DNA of 64,000 nt from Novosphingobium hassiacum (lineage in GTDB: Bacteria; Pseudomonadota; Alphaproteobacteria; Sphingomonadales; Sphingomonadaceae). Below are positions 42,761-51,614 of the stretch, piece after piece. Position 1 is the first letter of the stretch, and each line of letters opens with the position of its first letter. Position numbers and translations under genes: made by a program. The notes beneath the pieces are model-generated. The model was given only the letters and a program-made list of their open reading frames with translations. It did not search any database and had not been told where the DNA came from. The DNA lies in assembly GCF_014196055.1 (NCBI RefSeq), contig NZ_JACICY010000010.1, forward strand, positions 1 to 64,000. Direction: 5' to 3'.

Positions 42761-44479
42761 ATGAGCGAACTTTACGACGTCATAATCGCCGGGTCAGGCT
42801 CAGCCGGAATGACGGCCGCGGTACGCGCCACCAAGCAGGGCCTGAAGGTGCTTGTCGTGGAAAAGGCCCACAAGATCGGCGGAACTTCGGCCACGTCCGG
42901 CGGCGTGACGTGGATTCCGAACCATGGCCTTGGCACTGATGATTCGAGCGCGCAGGCGATCGAATACATCAACGCCGTGGCCAATGGCCCCGTCCGCTCA
43001 GATCGAATCGACGCCTTTCTTGAAACCGGCCCGCAAATGATCGCCTTCCTCCGGGAGATCGGCATGGAGCCGGTGGTCATGCCTTGGCCCGATTACTACC
43101 CTGAAGCGCCCGGCGCCCGTGCCGATCGCTCTGTTGTCTTCCCCAAGTATGATGGCCGCCGCCTTGGCGAGCTGTTCCCGCTGGTGCGCGAACAGTTCAC
43201 ACGTTTCAAGCTGATGAACCGCTACACGCTCGATTTCATGGAAGCCAACACGATCTCGACCCGCAGCCCGGGCTGGATTCGCGAAGTGCTTAAAGTGATG
43301 GGGCGCTATTGGCTGGATTTTAGTACGCGCAGGCTCGATCGCCGTGACCGCGCGTTCAGCCTTGGTGCCGCGCTGATCGGTCCGCTGGTCGAACGCTACA
43401 GCGCCATGGGCGGAGAGTTTCTGATCGGCTGGGGCGTCAAGAAACTCGTCGTCGAAGGTGAGAAGGTTACCGGCGTCGAGATCGAACGGTTTGGCAAGCG
43501 CCGGACCGTACGCTCGCGCCATGGGGTGATCGTTTGTGCAGGCGGGTTCGAATGGAACCAGGAACTGCGCAATCGCTTCTTCACGATCCCGGGTGACACA
43601 CGCTTCAGCAGCACGCCCGAAGAGGCCAATCGCGGTGAAATGCTCGAGGCCGGTATGGCGCTGGGCGCGGCGACCGAGTTCACCGAGACCGGCTGGTGGG
43701 TCCCGACGATGTCGCTGCCGCTGACCACCGCTTCCAACTTTGAAGAGATCCATCAAGCCGTATTCGACGTCGGCCGTCCGCACAGCGTCTGCGTCAACCG
43801 CAACGCCGACCGCTTCGTCGACGAGGCCTGCGGCTACGATCGCTTTGGCAACGGCATGCTCGAAGACCAGCTGAAAACCGGGGCTAACACCCCTTGCTGG
43901 CTGATTTTCGACGCGACCTTCCGTTACAAGTTCACTGCGGGCGGTATCATGCCGACAGCATTGATGCCCGACAGCAAGATCCCTGCTTCGTGGTGGGACC
44001 AGTACATCTTCCGGGCCCCAACCGTGCGGGAGCTGGCGCAGAAGATCGATCTCGATCCCGCCAAGCTCGAAGCGACCGTTGCGCGCATGAACGGCTACGC
44101 AAAGACTGGCGTCGATCCGGAATTCGGACGCGGCGGCAACGCCTATGATCGCAACTTTGGCGATCCCAAGTTGAAGCCGAATCCCTGCCTTGGTTCGATA
44201 GACAAGGCGCCCTACTATGCCATGCCCGTGAACCTCGGCGACCTTGGCACCAAGGGTGGCCTGAAGTGCGATGCGCAGGCGCGCGTGCTGGATGGCAACG
44301 ATCGACCGATCCCTGGCCTCTACGCGGCAGGCAATGCTTCGGGCTCGCCATTCGGCAATGCCTATCCGGGTGCCGGCGGCACCATCGGTCCTGCCATGGT
44401 CTTTGGCTTCATCGCTGCCGACATGATAGCGCAGGAAGCCAAGGGCGAACTTGGAAAGTTCACCCACAACTCCGGCTGA
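42761..44479 (+). CDS. KstD-like FAD-dependent dehydrogenase (3-ketosteroid 1-dehydrogenase family)
   Basis: A 572-residue flavoprotein. The FAD motif VIIAGSGSAGMTAAVRAT starts at residue 8, followed by VVEKAHKIGGTSATSGG. The C-terminal segment GNAYPGAGGTIGPAMVFGF has Tyr535, matching the conserved tyrosine of 3-ketosteroid delta-1-dehydrogenases. The family removes hydrogens next to a ring ketone, or in related members reduces fumarate-like bonds. It starts after GGGAGAG. It is followed by an SDR and is divergent from the acyl-CoA dehydrogenase. A cyclic ketone substrate is likely, but steroid is not proven. Confidence 0.82.
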   Translation: MSELYDVIIAGSGSAGMTAAVRATKQGLKVLVVEKAHKIGGTSATSGGVTWIPNHGLGTDDSSAQAIEYINAVANGPVRSDRIDAFLETGPQMIAFLREIGMEPVVMPWPDYYPEAPGARADRSVVFPKYDGRRLGELFPLVREQFTRFKLMNRYTLDFMEANTISTRSPGWIREVLKVMGRYWLDFSTRRLDRRDRAFSLGAALIGPLVERYSAMGGEFLIGWGVKKLVVEGEKVTGVEIERFGKRRTVRSRHGVIVCAGGFEWNQELRNRFFTIPGDTRFSSTPEEANRGEMLEAGMALGAATEFTETGWWVPTMSLPLTTASNFEEIHQAVFDVGRPHSVCVNRNADRFVDEACGYDRFGNGMLEDQLKTGANTPCWLIFDATFRYKFTAGGIMPTALMPDSKIPASWWDQYIFRAPTVRELAQKIDLDPAKLEATVARMNGYAKTGVDPEFGRGGNAYDRNFGDPKLKPNPCLGSIDKAPYYAMPVNLGDLGTKGGLKCDAQARVLDGNDRPIPGLYAAGNASGSPFGNAYPGAGGTIGPAMVFGFIAADMIAQEAKGELGKFTHNSG

Positions 44480-44527
44480 TCGACTGGCCGATCCTTTTCA
44501 TTCACTTCAAAATATCGAGACAAATCA

Positions 44528-45313
44528 ATGGCACGTCTTGCAGGCAAAGTCGCAATCATCACCGGAGCAGCACGCGGTCAGGGCGAGGCCACTGCGCGTC
44601 TCTTCGCCGCCGAAGGCTGTTCGGTCGTGCTGACGGACATACTGGAGGAAGAAGGGCAGGCGGTTGCAGCCAGCATCGGTAACGGTGCCCGCTTTTGCCG
44701 GCACGACATTTCAAACGAGGCCGACTGGGCAAAAGTCGTGGCCGAGGCACTTTCGGCATTCGGCAAGATCGACATTCTGGTCAACAATGCCGCGATTCCC
44801 CTGTTCAAGCCGATCGAGGATACGACACGGGCCGATCTCAGCCGTCTGTTCGATGTCAATGGCGTCGGCCCGTTTCTGGGCATCAAGGCGGTGCTGCCCT
44901 TGATGAAGCAGGCGCGCAAGGGTTCGATCGTCAACATCTCTTCGATCAACGGCCTGCGCGGCACTACCGGCATGAGCGCCTATGACATGTGCAAGTGGGC
45001 GGTGCGAGGCCTTACCAAGACCATCGCGCTTGAAGGGGCCGCATTCAACGTGCGGGTCAATTCGGTGCACCCCGGCGCGATCGACACACCGATGCTCAAT
45101 CCCGCTGCTGACCCGGACACATCGAAGCTTGCCAAGGACCTTGGCATTCCGTTCGGACGGGTGGGGCAGTCTGCCGAAGTAGCGGCCGCCAGCCTGTTCC
45201 TGGCCAGCGACGAGGCATCCTACGTCAGCGGTGCCGAGCTTGCCGTCGACGGGGCTTGGAGTTCCGGGCTCGGCACCAACATCCAGGAAATCGAAGACGC
45301 TGCAAAGGCATGA
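44528..45313 (+). CDS. SDR-family oxidoreductase (3-alpha/20-beta-hydroxysteroid-dehydrogenase-like)
   Basis: A 261-residue classical SDR. Motifs: TGAARGQG, the NAD-preferring LTDILEEEG, NNAAI, Ser in NISSINGLRG and YDMCK. The TGAARGQGEATARLF start and NISSINGLRG segment resemble hydroxysteroid-type SDRs. It follows the KstD-like gene by 48 bases, so alcohol oxidation and ring dehydrogenation may be consecutive. Confidence 0.87.
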   Translation: MARLAGKVAIITGAARGQGEATARLFAAEGCSVVLTDILEEEGQAVAASIGNGARFCRHDISNEADWAKVVAEALSAFGKIDILVNNAAIPLFKPIEDTTRADLSRLFDVNGVGPFLGIKAVLPLMKQARKGSIVNISSINGLRGTTGMSAYDMCKWAVRGLTKTIALEGAAFNVRVNSVHPGAIDTPMLNPAADPDTSKLAKDLGIPFGRVGQSAEVAAASLFLASDEASYVSGAELAVDGAWSSGLGTNIQEIEDAAKA

Positions 45314-45320
45314 TCGTTAC

Positions 45321-45346
45321 GGGCCGCTGCCTTCGGGCGGCGGCCC
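45321..45346. terminator. Hairpin with TTCG loop between convergent SDR genes
   Basis: An eleven-pair stem (GGGCCGCTGCC with GGGCGGCGGCCC sharing the loop G, one G-T pair) closes a C(TTCG)G tetraloop. It lies in the 51 bases between two convergent SDR genes. There is no long T run, so it may act on both strands with limited strength. Confidence 0.65.
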
Positions 45347-45364
45347 GCACGTACTTCTGACGGA

Positions 45365-46129
45365 TTACAGGGTGTAGCCCCCGTCGACGATCAGCGTCTG
45401 CCCGGTCAGGTAGCTTGCCCGATCCGAAGCGAAGAACGCCGCCGCTTCGCCGATATCCTCGGCCAGGCCGAAACGGCGTAGCGGGATCGACTTGCGGAAG
45501 CCTTCCCAGAATTGGGGCGTCCAGCGCTCCGCCATATACTGCTCGCCCAGTCCCGAGTTCATCGCCCCCGGTGCAACGGTGTTGGCGCGAATGCCGTACT
45601 TGCCCTCTTCCTTGGCGATCCCGCGGCACAGCGCTTCGATCGCCGCCTTGGGCGCTGCGGAGATCGTGTCGCCTATGATTACCCGGGTGTTAGCCATCGA
45701 GGTGACCGCCACGATATTGCCCCCGCTTTGCGCGCGAAACATTGGCAGCACGACCGACAGCATGCGGGTGAAGCCGATCGTCTCGGCCTCGAATACCGCA
45801 CGCCACTGGTCTTCGGAGATCTCCGAGATGTACGGCTGGTCGATCGCGATGCCGGCCGAATAGACAGCGCACCCCAGTTGCCCACCTTGTGCGACGACCG
45901 CCTCGACCGCAGCGCGAACCGAAGCGCTGTTGGTGGTGTCGCACTGCACGGGCAACCCGCGGCAACCCTCGGGCAAATCGGAGGCGAGCGCTTCGGCGCG
46001 TTCGCGCCCGTTGTGGTAGACGATGCCGATCACGGGCCAGTCACGGGCCAGCGCACGAACACAACCAGCGCCCAGCCCGCCCGATCCGCCAAAAACGATC
46101 GCGCTCTTGTCTGATTGTCCACTCATCAT
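45365..46129 (-). CDS. SDR-family protein lacking the catalytic tyrosine
   Basis: A 254-residue SDR-fold protein. The nucleotide motif GGSGGLG is intact and Ser144 is present, but at the YxxxK position the sequence is SAAPK: Ser157 (codon TCC at 45661-45659) replaces Tyr while Lys161 remains. NAG is changed to SAG, and the usual Asn of the tetrad appears to be Glu116. The C-terminal LTGQTLIVDGGYTL is normal, so the frame is intact. It may be a non-catalytic partner, or act by another mechanism, for example as an enoyl reductase or isomerase-like enzyme. The start is ATG at 46129 after GAGGGA; the upstream SDR ends nine bases before it. Confidence 0.85.
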   Translation of the reverse strand: MMSGQSDKSAIVFGGSGGLGAGCVRALARDWPVIGIVYHNGRERAEALASDLPEGCRGLPVQCDTTNSASVRAAVEAVVAQGGQLGCAVYSAGIAIDQPYISEISEDQWRAVFEAETIGFTRMLSVVLPMFRAQSGGNIVAVTSMANTRVIIGDTISAAPKAAIEALCRGIAKEEGKYGIRANTVAPGAMNSGLGEQYMAERWTPQFWEGFRKSIPLRRFGLAEDIGEAAAFFASDRASYLTGQTLIVDGGYTL

Positions 46130-46137
46130 TGCATCCC

Positions 46138-46908
46138 TCATGTGCGGATCGTGCTGCCGCCGTCGACAGCAAGTTCGACGCCGGTCGTGAACGAAGAAGC
46201 GTCGGACGCCAGCCACGTGGCAGCTTCCGCCACTTCCTCCGGCTTGCCGATCCGTCCCATCGGATGAATGCGCGAAAACAAGGCGTAGGCCTTGTCGCGC
46301 TCCATTCCGGTGCGGCGCAGTTCTTCTTCGAACATTTCGGTCTCGATCCCGCCTGGGATTACCGTGTTGACGCGGATCGGCAGCTTCTGGGCCGCGCATT
46401 CCAGTGCGAGAACACGTGTCAGCGCGTTCAGGGCTGCCTTGCTGATGCTGTAGGCTGCAAAGCCAGGCGTGACGCGCACTCCGAAGGCGGACGAAATGTT
46501 GACGATGCTTCCCGGCGCTCCATCGCGCCCCATAAGGCCGATCGCCGCACGGCAGCCCATGAACGGGCCGCGCAAGTTGACATCCATGTGCTGGTTCCAG
46601 TTGGCATCGTCTGTATCGACGAGGCTGGCACCGATGGTAACGCCGGCGCAGTTTACCAGCACGTTGAGCCCCCCCCACTCCTGGTCGATCGCGTCGATTG
46701 CGGCGCGCCATTGCGCATCGCTGGTGGTGTCCAGCGCCAGCGGCAGCACGCCCTCGCCCAGCGCCTGTGCCGCAGCCGACGCCTGCTCGATCGTCCGCGC
46801 AGCAAGAGCAACTCGTGCCCCTTCCTCAACGAAACGACGGGCAATAGCGTTGCCGATCCCCTTTGCTCCGCCTGTCACGAGCGCCACTTTACCTGTTAGT
46901 CTGGCCAT
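46138..46908 (-). CDS. SDR-family oxidoreductase
   Basis: A 256-residue classical SDR. Motifs: TGGAKGIG, NCAGV, NISSAFGV and YSISK are all intact. The start is ATG at 46908 after GGGAGAG; a 33-codon upstream extension enters the promoter region. It is the first gene of a two-gene operon with the Tyr-less SDR, so an active/inactive heteromer is possible. It is divergent from the crotonase at 47079. Confidence 0.88.
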   Translation of the reverse strand: MARLTGKVALVTGGAKGIGNAIARRFVEEGARVALAARTIEQASAAAQALGEGVLPLALDTTSDAQWRAAIDAIDQEWGGLNVLVNCAGVTIGASLVDTDDANWNQHMDVNLRGPFMGCRAAIGLMGRDGAPGSIVNISSAFGVRVTPGFAAYSISKAALNALTRVLALECAAQKLPIRVNTVIPGGIETEMFEEELRRTGMERDKAYALFSRIHPMGRIGKPEEVAEAATWLASDASSFTTGVELAVDGGSTIRT

Positions 46909-46997
46909 TGAACTCTCCCGGTTTTCATCACCGAAATTCACTGTGAGGCGATCTGTCGCGCATTGGTTGGCAGGTAACAATCCCGCGCATAGAACTG

Positions 46998-47027
46998 TGC
47001 ATCCCAAGACAAGCCTGCTGCTGTCTT
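46998..47027. promoter_or_regulatory. Degenerate TGCATC-N3-AGACAA element with inverted repeat
   Basis: TGCATCCCAAGACAA (46998-47012) matches the 15-mer found before the Rieske gene at 12 of 15 positions. It overlaps the inverted repeat AAGACA (47006-47011) / TGTCTT (47022-47027). It is central in the 170-base divergent region between the SDR and crotonase operons. Confidence 0.5.
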
Positions 47028-47078
47028 AGCCCGCAGGTCACGGCTAAGGTGTCATTTGGTGAACAACTGGAAGACTCG

Positions 47079-47846
47079 ATGGCCTATCAAACCCTTGCGC
47101 TGACTTTTTCCGATGGTGTGGCAGAGGTCCGCTTTACCCGGCCCGATCTGCTCAACCGGTTCGATATGCCGGCCCATATCGAGTTTGCCTCCGCGCTTGA
47201 GGAGGTTGCCAACCGCGTTCCCGAAATCCGGGCACTTGTGCTTAGCGCCGAAGGGCGCGCATTTTCGGCCGGTGGCGATTTCGGTGAAATGCTGGAAGCG
47301 CATGCCAGCCAGGCAATCCGTGCCGACATGGTCAAGTATGCCAAGGCCGTGTTCAACGGCGTAGTAGAACTGCACATCCCGGTGGTCTCGGCCATTCAGG
47401 GCGCAGCAATCGGCCTGGGCGCGACGATTGCGACCCTTTCCGATATCGTCGTGGCATGGAAGGGCGCAAAGATCGCCGATACCCACGTCAACGTCGGCCT
47501 TGTGGCCGGAGACGGCGGCATCATCAGTTGGTCGCAGTCGATCGGTGTGAACCGGGCCAAACGCTACCTGCTTACGGGCGACATCATCACCGGAGAACAA
47601 GCTTTCGCCTGGGGCCTTGTGACCGAACTGGTCGAAAATCCGGAAGATGCGGCGCCCAAGGCTCGAGAGCTGGCACAGCGGATCGCGGCCATGCCTGCAG
47701 CCGGCATCAACGGCACCAAGCGCGCATTCGCCCGGATCACCAGCATGCTTTCGGCACAGGCGCTTGCAGTCGGCCTGGAATACGAGATGCAAGCCATGGC
47801 CAGCCCCGATCTGGCCGCAACGGTTGAAAAGCTGCGCGCAAAATAA
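47079..47846 (+). CDS. Enoyl-CoA hydratase/isomerase (crotonase family)
   Basis: A 255-residue crotonase. Oxyanion motifs: GRAFSAGGDFGEML and QGAAIGLGATIATL. The catalytic segment is NVGLVAGDGGIISWSQSIG, with Asp in place of the common Glu. The start is ATG at 47079 after GGAAG; a GTG ten codons earlier is possible. It opens the plus-strand operon crotonase - OYE fusion - two SDRs. Confidence 0.88.
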   Translation: MAYQTLALTFSDGVAEVRFTRPDLLNRFDMPAHIEFASALEEVANRVPEIRALVLSAEGRAFSAGGDFGEMLEAHASQAIRADMVKYAKAVFNGVVELHIPVVSAIQGAAIGLGATIATLSDIVVAWKGAKIADTHVNVGLVAGDGGIISWSQSIGVNRAKRYLLTGDIITGEQAFAWGLVTELVENPEDAAPKARELAQRIAAMPAAGINGTKRAFARITSMLSAQALAVGLEYEMQAMASPDLAATVEKLRAK

Positions 47847-47903
47847 CCTGTCGGTCCCCCGCCAAAGGCAGGGAACAAGGCAGCAATGGAGAGGTCTAGA
47901 ATC

Positions 47904-49877
47904 ATGAACTACACTCACGTCCACACGCCGCTGCAAATCGGCCGGACCACGATCAAGAATCGTATTTTCCGGCCTGCCCACGCCACCATCCTCGGCAAGG
48001 GCGGCATGAGCGATGCCCTGATCGCCTATCACGAAGCGCGTGCGCGGGGCGGCGCCGGGCTGTCGATCGTCGAAGTCGGCTCGGTCCACCCCACCAGCCC
48101 GCTCGCGATCGACTTGTGGAAGGCAGAGCTTGAGCCCGGTTATCGCAAGCTGGGCGATATGGGCCGCAAGTACGACATGAAGATCTTCCAGCAGCTTTGG
48201 CACGCCGGGCACCATGGCATGCCCAAGGATGGCAGCCCGCCCTGGGGCGTAAGTGCGACGCCGAGTGTCGAAGTCGGTATCGTCCCGCTCGAAATGACCA
48301 AGTCGATGATTGCCGAAATCATCGAGGCCTACGCCACCGCCGCGCGCCGCATGGAAGCGTGGGGGATCGATGGCGTCGACGTTCACTGTGCGCATGGATA
48401 CCTGCCCGGCCAGTTCCTGTCGGCCAACACCAACCTGCGCGAGGACGAATACGGCGGCGCAACGGTCGAGGAGCGCTCACGCTTTGTGATCGAACTGATG
48501 GAAGCCGTGCGCAGCGCGGTTTCGCGTGATTTCGTGGTCGGCGTGCGGCTCGCTCCGGACCTCACCGTCAATGGTGTGGACGAAGACCAGAATCTGGCGA
48601 TCGCGCTGATGCTCGAAGAACGCGGGCTTACCGACTACATCAACGTGTCGGTCGGCAACTACAACAGCTACACCAAGATGGTTGGCGGTATGCACGAACC
48701 GGTCGGCTATGAATTGCCGACCAGCATTCCGATCACCCGCAAGGTCAAGCTGCCAACCATGGTGGTGGGCCGTTTCCGTACGCTTGAGGAATGCGATCAG
48801 GTCATCCGTGCGGGCGATGGAGACATGGTTGGGCTGGTGCGTGCGATGATCGCTGACCCCGATCTCGTTACGAAAAGCCTTGCCGGCAAGGCGGAAGAAG
48901 TGCGTCCGTGCATCGGCTGCAATCAGGCGTGCGTGGCGCAAGTCTCAACCGAACATGGCCACCTAGAATGCACGGTGAACCCGGGCAACGGCCATGAACT
49001 TTATCGCGGAGACGCGCTGCTTGCGCCTGCGGCCGAACCGAAAAAGGTCCTCGTCGTTGGCGGCGGGCCAGCCGGACTCGAAGCTGCCCGCGTAGCGGCC
49101 CTTCGCGGTCACAAGGTCACGCTTGCCGAAGCGAGCCCTGTCCTGGGCGGCACGCTGCGGGCGGCAGCGAAAGCGCCGACGCGCCACGGTATGGTCGATA
49201 TTGCCACATGGCTTGAGGCAGAGGTGTTCCGCCTCGGCGTCGAGGTCCAGCTTTCAACCTACATGGACGCCGATGACGTCACGGCAAGCGGTGCCGAAGC
49301 GGTGATCGTGGCCACCGGATCGTTCCCGCGCATGGACGGGCTGCAGCACTCGCATCCTGGCCAGCCAATCCGCAACTTCAACCGACGCAACGTAATCTCG
49401 GCATTCGACCTGTTCATGCAACCGCCGGCAGACTTGGGCAAGACCGCCGTGGTGATCGATGATGTCGGCCACTACGAAGGGCTGGCTGCAGCCGAACAGT
49501 TGATCGCTGCGGGCCTTTCGGTCACGTATGTGACGCGTTTGCGCATGTTTGCACAGCTTGCACAGGCGCCGCTGATGGTCGAACCGTTCCTTACCCGCAT
49601 GCGCGGCAAACCGTTCGATTACCTGATCCGTCACCGCGCGGTAGAGTTCACCGAAAACGAAGTGTTAGTCAGCCCGACCCACTTTACCGATGACGCCGAT
49701 GTGCGCCGCCTTCCCGCGGATACGGTTGTGTTCGTTTCGGCTAACCAGCCGAACCGCGAACTCTATGCCTCGATCAGCGATCGCAACACCGATACGCGGA
49801 TCGTCGGCGACGCCAATTCGCCGCGTTTCCTGCAAGTTGCCATTCGCGAAGGCCATCTGGCCGGCGCGTCGATCTGA
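47904..49877 (+). CDS. OYE/[4Fe-4S]/FAD fusion reductase (2,4-dienoyl-CoA-reductase-like)
   Basis: A 657-residue three-domain flavoprotein. The N-terminal FMN barrel (IKNRIFRPAHAT, IFQQLWHAGHHG, HCAHGYLPGQFLS) is followed by a cluster motif CIGCNQACVAQV with a fourth Cys in LECTVNP, and a C-terminal FAD/NAD domain starting KVLVVGGGPAGLEAARVAAL. The same architecture occurs in FadH-type 2,4-dienoyl-CoA reductase, trimethylamine dehydrogenase and the bile-acid enzymes BaiCD/BaiH. It should reduce or form a conjugated double bond. The start is ATG at 47904 after GGAGAGG; an ATG six codons upstream is possible. Confidence 0.92.
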   Translation: MNYTHVHTPLQIGRTTIKNRIFRPAHATILGKGGMSDALIAYHEARARGGAGLSIVEVGSVHPTSPLAIDLWKAELEPGYRKLGDMGRKYDMKIFQQLWHAGHHGMPKDGSPPWGVSATPSVEVGIVPLEMTKSMIAEIIEAYATAARRMEAWGIDGVDVHCAHGYLPGQFLSANTNLREDEYGGATVEERSRFVIELMEAVRSAVSRDFVVGVRLAPDLTVNGVDEDQNLAIALMLEERGLTDYINVSVGNYNSYTKMVGGMHEPVGYELPTSIPITRKVKLPTMVVGRFRTLEECDQVIRAGDGDMVGLVRAMIADPDLVTKSLAGKAEEVRPCIGCNQACVAQVSTEHGHLECTVNPGNGHELYRGDALLAPAAEPKKVLVVGGGPAGLEAARVAALRGHKVTLAEASPVLGGTLRAAAKAPTRHGMVDIATWLEAEVFRLGVEVQLSTYMDADDVTASGAEAVIVATGSFPRMDGLQHSHPGQPIRNFNRRNVISAFDLFMQPPADLGKTAVVIDDVGHYEGLAAAEQLIAAGLSVTYVTRLRMFAQLAQAPLMVEPFLTRMRGKPFDYLIRHRAVEFTENEVLVSPTHFTDDADVRRLPADTVVFVSANQPNRELYASISDRNTDTRIVGDANSPRFLQVAIREGHLAGASI

Positions 49878-49889
49878 CGGGGACAGGCT

Positions 49890-50681
49890 GTGGGACAACT
49901 TGAAGGAAAAGTCGCCATCGTGCTGGGAGCATCCGCTCCCGGCGGCAGTGGCTGGGCAATTGCACGGCGCTTTGCAGCCGAGGGAGCAAAATTGGTCGTG
50001 GGCGCACGCAACGAAAGTGCCCTGCAGGAACTGGCGGGGCTGACCGGAGGCATGGCAGTCGCTTGTGATGTGGCCAACGAGGCCGAGGTCGCCGCGCTGG
50101 TGGCCAAGACCATCGACAGGTTCGGAAAGCTGGACATCGCCGTAAACGCGGCTGGCTTGCCGATGGGGGGCACGATAGCCGCCTCCCCCATCGAGGACGC
50201 GCACGCCTCGATGGACGTGAACTATTTCGGCTGCGTCCACTTCATCCGCCACAGCGCTGCGGCCATGACCGACGGTGGTTCGATCATACTTTTCTCGTCG
50301 ATGGCGGCGCCACAGCCGATGGAGTTCGTCTATTCCTATGCGTGCGCCAAGGCCGCAACCGATTGCCTGGTGCGCTATGCGGCCATCGAATACGGACAGC
50401 GCGGCATAAAGGTCAATTCCATCCAGCCCGGCCCGATCCGCAGTGACATGGCTTCAGGCCTGTGGGCCGTAGATGGCATGGAAAAGGCCTATACCCGCGA
50501 GATTCCGCTCGGGCGGATCGGCGAGCCTGAAGACTATGCCGATGCCGCCTTGTGGCTGGCCGGACCTTCTTTCGTAAGCGGCCTCAACCTGCCCGTGAGC
50601 GGCGGCAACCATCTGACGCGAATGCCCACCTTGGCCGAGCGTCCCGACATGGCCGGTCCCGATCCGACCAACGCGCCCTGA
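49890..50681 (+). CDS. SDR-family oxidoreductase
   Basis: A 263-residue SDR starting with GTG at 49890, 12 bases after the OYE fusion. The glycine motif is altered (LGASAPGGSGWAIARRF, with a short insert), which is typical of enoyl-reductase-like or divergent SDRs. The active site YACAK and the serine in LFSSMAAPQ are present. The Arg of GARNES after strand two suggests NADPH. It is in the operon with the OYE fusion and a further SDR. Substrate unknown. Confidence 0.85.
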   Translation: MGQLEGKVAIVLGASAPGGSGWAIARRFAAEGAKLVVGARNESALQELAGLTGGMAVACDVANEAEVAALVAKTIDRFGKLDIAVNAAGLPMGGTIAASPIEDAHASMDVNYFGCVHFIRHSAAAMTDGGSIILFSSMAAPQPMEFVYSYACAKAATDCLVRYAAIEYGQRGIKVNSIQPGPIRSDMASGLWAVDGMEKAYTREIPLGRIGEPEDYADAALWLAGPSFVSGLNLPVSGGNHLTRMPTLAERPDMAGPDPTNAP

Positions 50682-50704
50682 ACGAACGAAAAAGGACACG
50701 ATAG

Positions 50705-51451
50705 ATGAGCATAGGCGCGGAAACGCTGGGCCTTGAGGGCAAGACCGCACTCGTGGTCGGCGGGTCGAGCGGCATCGGCAACGGCATCGCGCAGCTTTTC
50801 CGCAGTCAGGGCGCACAAGTTCGCGTGTGGGGCACGCGGGCGAGTGCGGCAGACTATGATGGCGAAAAGGGATCGGACTTGACCGGTCTCGAATATGAGC
50901 AGGTCGACGTTTCCGACCCTGCCTCGATCGATGCTGCCGGGACGTTTCCCGACGGTCTGGACATTCTCGTTCTGGCGCAAGGGACGGTCGTCTACCGGCG
51001 CAAGGAGTTCGAGATCGAGACCTTCCGCCGCGTTATCGACATAAACCTTATCAGCGTGATGCACTGCTGCACCCGGTTCTATCCTTCGATTCACGCAAAG
51101 CAGGGTTCGATCATCGTGATCAGTTCGATCGGCGCCTACAAGTCGGTGATCGGAAACCCGGGCTACGCGGCATCGAAGGCCGGTGTTGTAGGCCTCACTC
51201 GCACTCTGGGCGATGCCTGGGGGCGTGAAGGTGTGCGCGTAAACGGCATCGCACCCGGCATGATCGCCACCAAGATGACAGCCGTGACCACCGAGCATCC
51301 TGACCGGCTCAAAGCTGCAGTCGAAAGCATTTCACTTGGACGCCTGGGCTTGCCGGAAGACGTTGCAAATGCTGCGCTCTATCTCGTCTCGCCGCTTGCA
51401 AGCTATATAACCGGGCAGACGATCATCGTCGATGGTGGCCGCAGCCTGTGA
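50705..51451 (+). CDS. SDR-family oxidoreductase
   Basis: A 248-residue classical SDR with VGGSSGIG, ISSIGAYKS and YAASK. The NNAG position reads LAQGT, a mild deviation. Arg in WGTRASA suggests NADPH. It starts after AAAAGGAC, 23 bases after the previous SDR. It ends the crotonase/OYE/SDR operon. Confidence 0.87.
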   Translation: MSIGAETLGLEGKTALVVGGSSGIGNGIAQLFRSQGAQVRVWGTRASAADYDGEKGSDLTGLEYEQVDVSDPASIDAAGTFPDGLDILVLAQGTVVYRRKEFEIETFRRVIDINLISVMHCCTRFYPSIHAKQGSIIVISSIGAYKSVIGNPGYAASKAGVVGLTRTLGDAWGREGVRVNGIAPGMIATKMTAVTTEHPDRLKAAVESISLGRLGLPEDVANAALYLVSPLASYITGQTIIVDGGRSL

Positions 51452-51488
51452 TGCAGGATGCCGTTCGCGGCCCCTGCCGCGTCGGCGC

Positions 51489-51503
51489 TTGTCTGCAGGC
51501 GGT
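51489..51503. promoter_or_regulatory. Degenerate TTGTCTGCAG element upstream of the molybdopterin enzyme
   Basis: TTGTCTGCAGGCGGT matches the exact 15-mer TTGTCTGCAGATGCA at 11 of 15 positions, including the first ten in a row. It lies 112 bases before the start codon at 51615, inside the 163-base gap after the SDR gene. Confidence 0.45.
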
Positions 51504-51614
51504 CTCTTGCGTGTCCTGCCTTGTCCGATCAGGCCACAATGTTTGGCGCTGCGGAGACCTGCGTATCGTCTGACCACGCAATAGAAAACGATGATACCGG
51601 GGAGATTGCACGTC

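Noticed and set aside
42998..44467. A 489-codon minus-strand frame opposite the KstD-like gene
   Set aside because: It is a mirror of a strongly supported flavoprotein and has low-complexity composition.
18455..44479. Firm assignment as a cholesterol, bile-acid or estrogen degradation cluster
   Set aside because: Paired dehydrogenases and a KstD-like enzyme are suggestive, but the ring-cleavage genes of the 9,10-seco or 4,5-seco pathways are not seen in the window.
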